A stretch of DNA of 64,000 bases, taken from Apostichopus japonicus (Eukaryota > Echinodermata > Holothuroidea > Aspidochirotida > Stichopodidae). Positions 58,815 to 64,000 of the stretch are shown here, piece by piece. The translations under genes were made by a program, and so were the position numbers. The notes below the pieces were generated by a model that did not search any database, was not told where the DNA came from, and saw only the letters and a program-made list of their open reading frames with translations. Position 1 is the first letter of the stretch. The number at the start of each line of letters is the position of its first letter. Location of the stretch: positions 36,188,168 through 36,252,167 of the forward strand of contig NC_092569.1 of assembly GCF_037975245.1 (NCBI RefSeq), read 5' to 3'.

Positions 58815-61800
58815 TCACATACTATTACTCTGTCAAAGCTGAAGAGGATATTCAGGTGGTTCAAGTTGATTGCTTGACAAAATTCTGAAAATGTTCTGTA
58901 TCTTTATTTCAAAACCACATCCCTGCATAGCAAATTGTATGGCGATGATCATAACTTTCTCGAATTTTGTGATATTTTGTGAATACATCTGGCAACAGCG
59001 TAGAAAATGATGTCGTCATGGCAATGGAGCTGAAAAACGTTGTTTTTCTTTATACTATGTAAATCGTTTAGCCGAGGGAAATAATATTTCGTCGAAAACA
59101 TATCTTTTTAAATATTGAGAACAAATGGCAGCGTTGAGAAACATTCGAAATGATTCATATTTCAATGATATCACAACGAACAGCTTATTTAAGGAAAATG
59201 ACGCTTTTCAGAGAAGAATTATCTCAAATCGGATCACGAACATCTACTGTGATCCACTTACTGAAGTAATGGAAAGTTTATCCAGTCATAATGTGTTACA
59301 ATCAATCTACTTTTTTCTCGAGTTAGGGAAATGATATTGAGATAAGGTTCTCGGTGTGCAACTAGCAAAGTGTAGATTCTTCCTTTGTAGGATATAAGCG
59401 TTACATCGTCTGCCACCAAAGCAATGCTGTATCTTAGCAACCACAACAAATTAAAAACATAAAAAAGAAAAGAAAAAAGGAAAGATAATGCAGTGAATGA
59501 TCTTGATATCGTGTCATAACTGCTACTTATTGCTTTCAAGTTCATTGCTTAATAAATCTTTCCTCACTCATTAGCATCATGTACACTTATGTGGGATATG
59601 AACGTCAACTAACATTACATATCGTGCAAATAAACAAGATGTCGAAGAAAACTTGAAGAATGCAATGAGGATGCATTTTGTTTACTCAAGGCATTTTCGA
59701 AAACCTGTGATAGTTTTAGACGTCGCTGAATACATAGTTCCTCGTCACGTTCATAATTATTTATGGTATAAACTATTTAAATAGGTAACGCCTTACCACA
59801 TCTCTCTCAATCACTCTCAATGTAACGTAATGATGAAGAAATTAAGCCATTATAAAGACTGGTCAGATAAACCATGCTGCCAGGAGGACGTATTATTACA
59901 TACAATGCCAAGTCAATACTTGGTACAAGTTCCGTTCTATGACATTGACATATATTGTAAATGATTAGAATACGTAGTTTTATATCATATATGAAATAAC
60001 TTAATGGGTTGAGCTATGTAGTAATTTTTGATTACGGACACGTCTGCAAGAACAATTTTAAATTACTATATGAGACCAAAAGGACAGCTACGTTTTATAA
60101 TTATTCGCTCTTATCTTCGTTTAACCAAGACTTTATCCCATTTTGTTATTAAAACCACTTTTATTATTCAAAAGGGCTACGTTGTTGCAATATTAATATC
60201 AAATTAATAAACTTGTAATTAATTGTTGTTGTAAAATGAGCACAAGAAAAGCGATTTCAATTACCCTTTTGTTGAAGATTATTAAAATACTGGAAAAAGT
60301 TGGAGAATGTTCAGGTAATCTTATGATTTGTGATTAAAAGTAAAGTTTTTACCACAATTTAATATGTAATGGCAATAATATTGAAGAGTAACATTTAGTA
60401 AGAAAGAAACTGTTACCTGTCCAGGTTAGATTTTTCTATAACTTAAATTTTTGAGAAATGACACTTTAAACATGGAGGCACATGAATTAAAGTGGCTGGC
60501 TACCTAGACTAATACACAGACCATCAGGCCAGTTCCTCGGATGCAACACAAATCTCAGTAGACAAACATACGCCTTTTAGACCCTCAAATGATGTTAACA
60601 ATGTATTACAAATTTGTCAAGGACAAATTGTGTTCATATTATCCAAAGATGTGCTTTATAAGAATTTAATATAAAATATCTTTGGTTAGGATATTAATAA
60701 TGGTAAACTAATGGATTACCATTTAGGCATGTAATAAGGAGCTAACATTTTCACCAATTAAACATTTTTACCTGAAAACCAGAATATACACAGAAACGTT
60801 CCTAGCTATCAATTTCTCTGTTCTCTTGGCCTATCATATATTGTGCCTTAAGCTATTCTTAAATAAATATATCTATCATTTATCTCTCAATATTATGTAA
60901 AGCAGAACACCAACAGAGTCATTATCAATGTTATTTTCTGTACACGTACATTTGGGCACAAATAGATGTAATCAAAAGCTTCTTGGCATTGTTGCAGTTC
61001 AATGTATGTTCACAAAAGATAATTTTAAGACATCCACATAAAGTATAACTCCATTTAAACTCTTGAGCAGAGCAGTTTTACTGTTCGGACAAAGTACACA
61101 GAAAGAATGATAGGGTTAACTATGGGTTTACTATAGTCTCTAACTACAATGTAACAAGTACTATTCCCACATCACAACAGATACACCTGTATACCAACAC
61201 TGGGGGTTCGGGATGGGCAGGGTTATAACTGGGGTGGGGGATGGTCAGAGTTATAACTGGGGTGGGGGATGGACAGGGTTATAACTGGGGTGGGGCATGG
61301 GCAGGGATATAACTGGGGTGGGGGTGGGCAGGGTTATAACTGGGGTGGGGATTGGCAGGGTTATGACTGGAGTGGGGATTGGCATAGTTATGACTGGGGT
61401 AGGGGATGGGCAGCATAATAACTGGGGTGGGGGATAGGCAGGGTTATAACTGGGGTGCGGTATGAGAGAACCAGGGTCCGATTGGAAGGTTACGGTTCTG
61501 TGTGTTACAATCTTTGCCATTTACGAGAGATAGAAATACTGATTTAGGAATGCACCATATCAACAAATAAATACGTCTTAGAACATTCAAGGAATTAAAA
61601 ATAAAACATCTTTGTGATGTAGACTTAAAGGATGAGTATGTTTGTTTACATCCATGATTGATTCCCTATTTGTCCCTTTGTTGACCCCTTCCTTCCCCCG
61701 TTCTCACACCTCTGAACCTCTTCCACAGCACATGCTTCTGAAAGATTAAATTATTGGATATATCACACCGAATAATGCAAACCACTAACAATAACTGAAA

Positions 61801-61984
61801 AATTAACTACCAGCTGCATATCTTTGTTTTCAGCCACTATGACAGATGGACCGCCCACAACCAAGGTCAAAACACAGGATAACAAAACCCTAAATGATGC
61901 TTAGTACTCCGCAGATAATCCATCTTAGATTAAACTGATCATTTACAGGGTTAATGAAGTAGTAATTATTTAAATCATTTAAAT
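58815..61984. other. A5 downstream region, no gene seen
   Basis: Homologous to 4855-8100 and 40117-42114. It retains the 59810-60600 segment that the A3 unit lost. No recognisable gene. Confidence 0.65.
61199..61460. repeat. 28-bp G-rich minisatellite (about 9-10 copies)
   Basis: The longest of the three homologous arrays in the window (see 7479-7570 and 41440-41620). Confidence 0.85.
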
Positions 61985-62926
61985 CAGCGGCGTAACGTCT
62001 ATGGGCTCGGACGGGGCAAACCCAGGGGCCCCGACCAAACGGGGCCCCCGCTGCACTGATGTTCAGAACTTAGAAGAGGGGTACCCTTTTTTTCTTTTCT
62101 TTTTTGATGCGGCACGTTTTCGTTGGAAAAGAAACTATAAACGAGACAATGGACATATTTTTCTGTGCGTGAATACGTTCGTCATAAATCATATGCCCCT
62201 GCAACTGCAAATCTCGTGTCCGCCTTTCCGCACGACTGACTCAAGAGCCTGAGGTACACACTGGAACTTGATAGGCTAAGCTGGTACATATTATAACGAA
62301 ATATCGCCTCTATAATTTCAATGAATTCGCTCTCGGTCAGGGTTGCCACATGACATTGGCCGAAATCTAGGCCAAAAGACACAAATTTGGCATATTTTGA
62401 ACTACTTTGGCTGATGCTTTCCTCAGCTATCGGTCAAATCGCCGATGCCTAATATTTGTGTGTAGATTTGTATGTTTCCGTATCATACAGTGAATCGAAT
62501 TTGTCATATATTTCACCGTTTTGCTTATATTTTGCCACGGGTGGAAATATACATGTTTATGTTAGTTGGACATTAATCATTTGGTCTTATTGTCCTTTCA
62601 TCTCTTAATGTATTCTAGCTTTGCAACATATTTACAGTATGACAGACAAGGCGGACCAATATGTGTCTATGAACGCAGATTTTCCCCAAAATCTCAGTCG
62701 ATAAAATCACCACGAAATGTTCCATATACGGCTTACATTGCACCAGAGAGCTTGTAGAACCCCAGAGCTTCCAGGGCCCTAAGGTGGTCCCTGGACCCAC
62801 GCCTTTGGGACTTCGCGCTCCGCGCTCGTGATGTTCCGCACCGCACATCTGTTGATTCTCCGCAGCAGCCACGGGGTCCTTCCTTCCCTGGACCCAGGGG
62901 CCCCCAGACTCATCGTTACGCCGCTG
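61985..62926. mobile_element. 942-bp hAT-like element
   Basis: The left end CAGCGGCGTAACG and the inverse of the right end are identical over 13 bases. It is flanked by a perfect 8-bp duplication ATTTAAAT (61977-61984 and 62927-62934). The homologous site in the A3 unit (near 43590) is empty. The interior has GC-rich ends and no transposase, so it is non-autonomous. Confidence 0.9.
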
Positions 62927-63183
62927 ATTTAAATCATCAGTAAATCTATACTTGCATAAGCCAATACGTAACTTGAAATACTGAAACTCTGTTGAAATGA
63001 AGGGGCAGAGGACTCAGCTTATTAGTAAAGTGTTGATACATTTGCACCAGTTGAACCGGTTTTACCAAATTATCTGAGAATTATTCAAAACCACATAATA
63101 TTTGGTGGACTGGAACGGTTGGTTTCACAAAATTAAAGCATTATGCTATGAAATTAATATATATATTGCAAGCAATGGTTTTT

Positions 63184-63283
63184 GAGAGGGGAGAGGGGAG
63201 AGGGGAGAGGGGAAAGGGGATAGGGGACAGGGGACAGGGGAGAGGGGAGAGGGGAGAGGGGAGAAGGGAGAGGGGAGAGTTGT
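63184..63283. repeat. GGGGAGA tract, about 100 bp
   Basis: The A5-unit counterpart of 8421-8815. A few units vary (GGGGATA, GGGGACA). After it the sequence leaves the A-to-B spacer homology and soon enters A-upstream sequence. Confidence 0.9.
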
Positions 63284-63389
63284 CTATAAACATTCTATAC
63301 TACATTCATTTACATTTACATCTACAAACTATTGCATCCAACCTGCTCATCCTGAACATTCAACTACTGCACCCAACCGGTAACTTAAA

Positions 63390-64000
63390 AGGAAACTTAA
63401 CTGCTCTCTGTGACATGTATTTTCGCGCTTTACAACATGAGGCTAGGAGAGAACAAGAAGTCTCTGAAACGCTGCTCCGTCCCGGGACATTGTGAGGCTC
63501 TGAGATATATTCCACAGAACAAATTTCTCTTTCTGACATGTATTGCTTCAAAATCACTAGCAGAGGCCAAAAATATAAACCTGAAAATGCTGCAGCCCTA
63601 TACTCCCAGCCAATAACAGTGTATACAATGGGTCACTAGATGCTGTAATTATAAAACAACTGTCACTTTATTGCTTTCATTTTTAAAACGCATCTGAGCC
63701 AGTCACTTCAGTCGGTACCAAAAAGCTAATTGGTCTTTAAAGACGATCCACTGAAGTTGACGTACTAAAGAGACAATCAAATTTACTAATGATAACGACG
63801 ATTCGACAAAGATTTCAATTCAAAAGAAACCTTGTGCTCACCAGAGAAAGCCGAGATGCCAAATATAAAATATGGACTCTTCTTTCGAGCCCATTTCCAT
63901 TGATGCACTGTTCCTTGCTGCGCCACTACCGCAGACCTACACACCCGATAAACCCGGTTCAAGTTCGCTCGCTAACCGTTTAGTTATTTTATTGTAAACC
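63390..64000 (+). other. Upstream region of a further A-type gene beyond the window
   Basis: Matches 53047-53700 and 1140-1490, with GACATGTATT, GAGAGAACAAGAAGTCTC, CTTCAGTCGGTACC and GAAGTTGACGTACTAAAG in the same order. In the A1 and A5 units an A gene starts 1.2-2.9 kb downstream of this point, so another A gene is expected to the right. Confidence 0.7.

Overview
The window is eukaryotic, most likely from an echinoderm (sea cucumber or sea urchin type). It is AT-rich, has GT-AG introns, sparse genes, many non-autonomous DNA transposons, a tRNA-derived SINE, a LINE tail and frequent TAGGCCTA-type words in non-coding DNA. The assignment to echinoderms is inference; another marine deuterostome is possible.

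The backbone is a tandem array of two-exon genes that encode a tandem pair of MYND zinc fingers followed by a DUF4470-type domain. There are two lineages, A and B, all on the + strand. In order: A1 (2715-4854, intact, 614 aa), B2 (11930-13894, 3' truncated), A3 (36642-40116, frameshifted, transposon in its intron), B4 (46586-48974, intact, 611 aa) and A5 (56564-58814, intact, 614 aa). The intergenic DNA is homologous from unit to unit: 1-1130 matches the upstream region of B genes; 4855-8420, 40117-43920 and 58815-63180 are three copies of the A downstream region; 1140-2640, 53031-56490 and 63390-64000 are A upstream regions. At both ends of the window a B gene appears to have been deleted, so that A units abut. 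A 134-bp stretch inside the DUF4470 coding region is almost identical between A and B genes although the flanks are saturated with synonymous differences, which points to recent gene conversion.

A 22.5-kb block (about 13853-36378) with no homology to the array interrupts B2 and removes its 3' end. It holds remnants of unrelated genes: three exons of a RidA-family gene (16681-17748), a frameshifted UDP-glycosyltransferase fragment (25437-25860) and a possible signal-peptide exon (34249). It also holds a 3.6-kb foldback-like element with ACGT palindrome arrays, a SINE, and a 3.7-kb CACTG-ended transposon with its own 3' exon and a nested hAT MITE. A laminin N-terminal-domain exon remnant lies on the minus strand at 8819-9074, outside that block.

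Comparing homologous units exposes clean insertions: hAT-like elements with 8-bp target duplications at 36911-38255 (with a second one nested inside), 52464-52789 and 61985-62926; a 1.37-kb element with 11-bp duplications at 54079-55448; a 1.46-kb inverted-repeat element at 42115-43572; and a 5'-truncated LINE at 50631-51458 inside a 72-bp minisatellite. Positions come from reading the sequence directly; family names come from motif recognition, without a database search.
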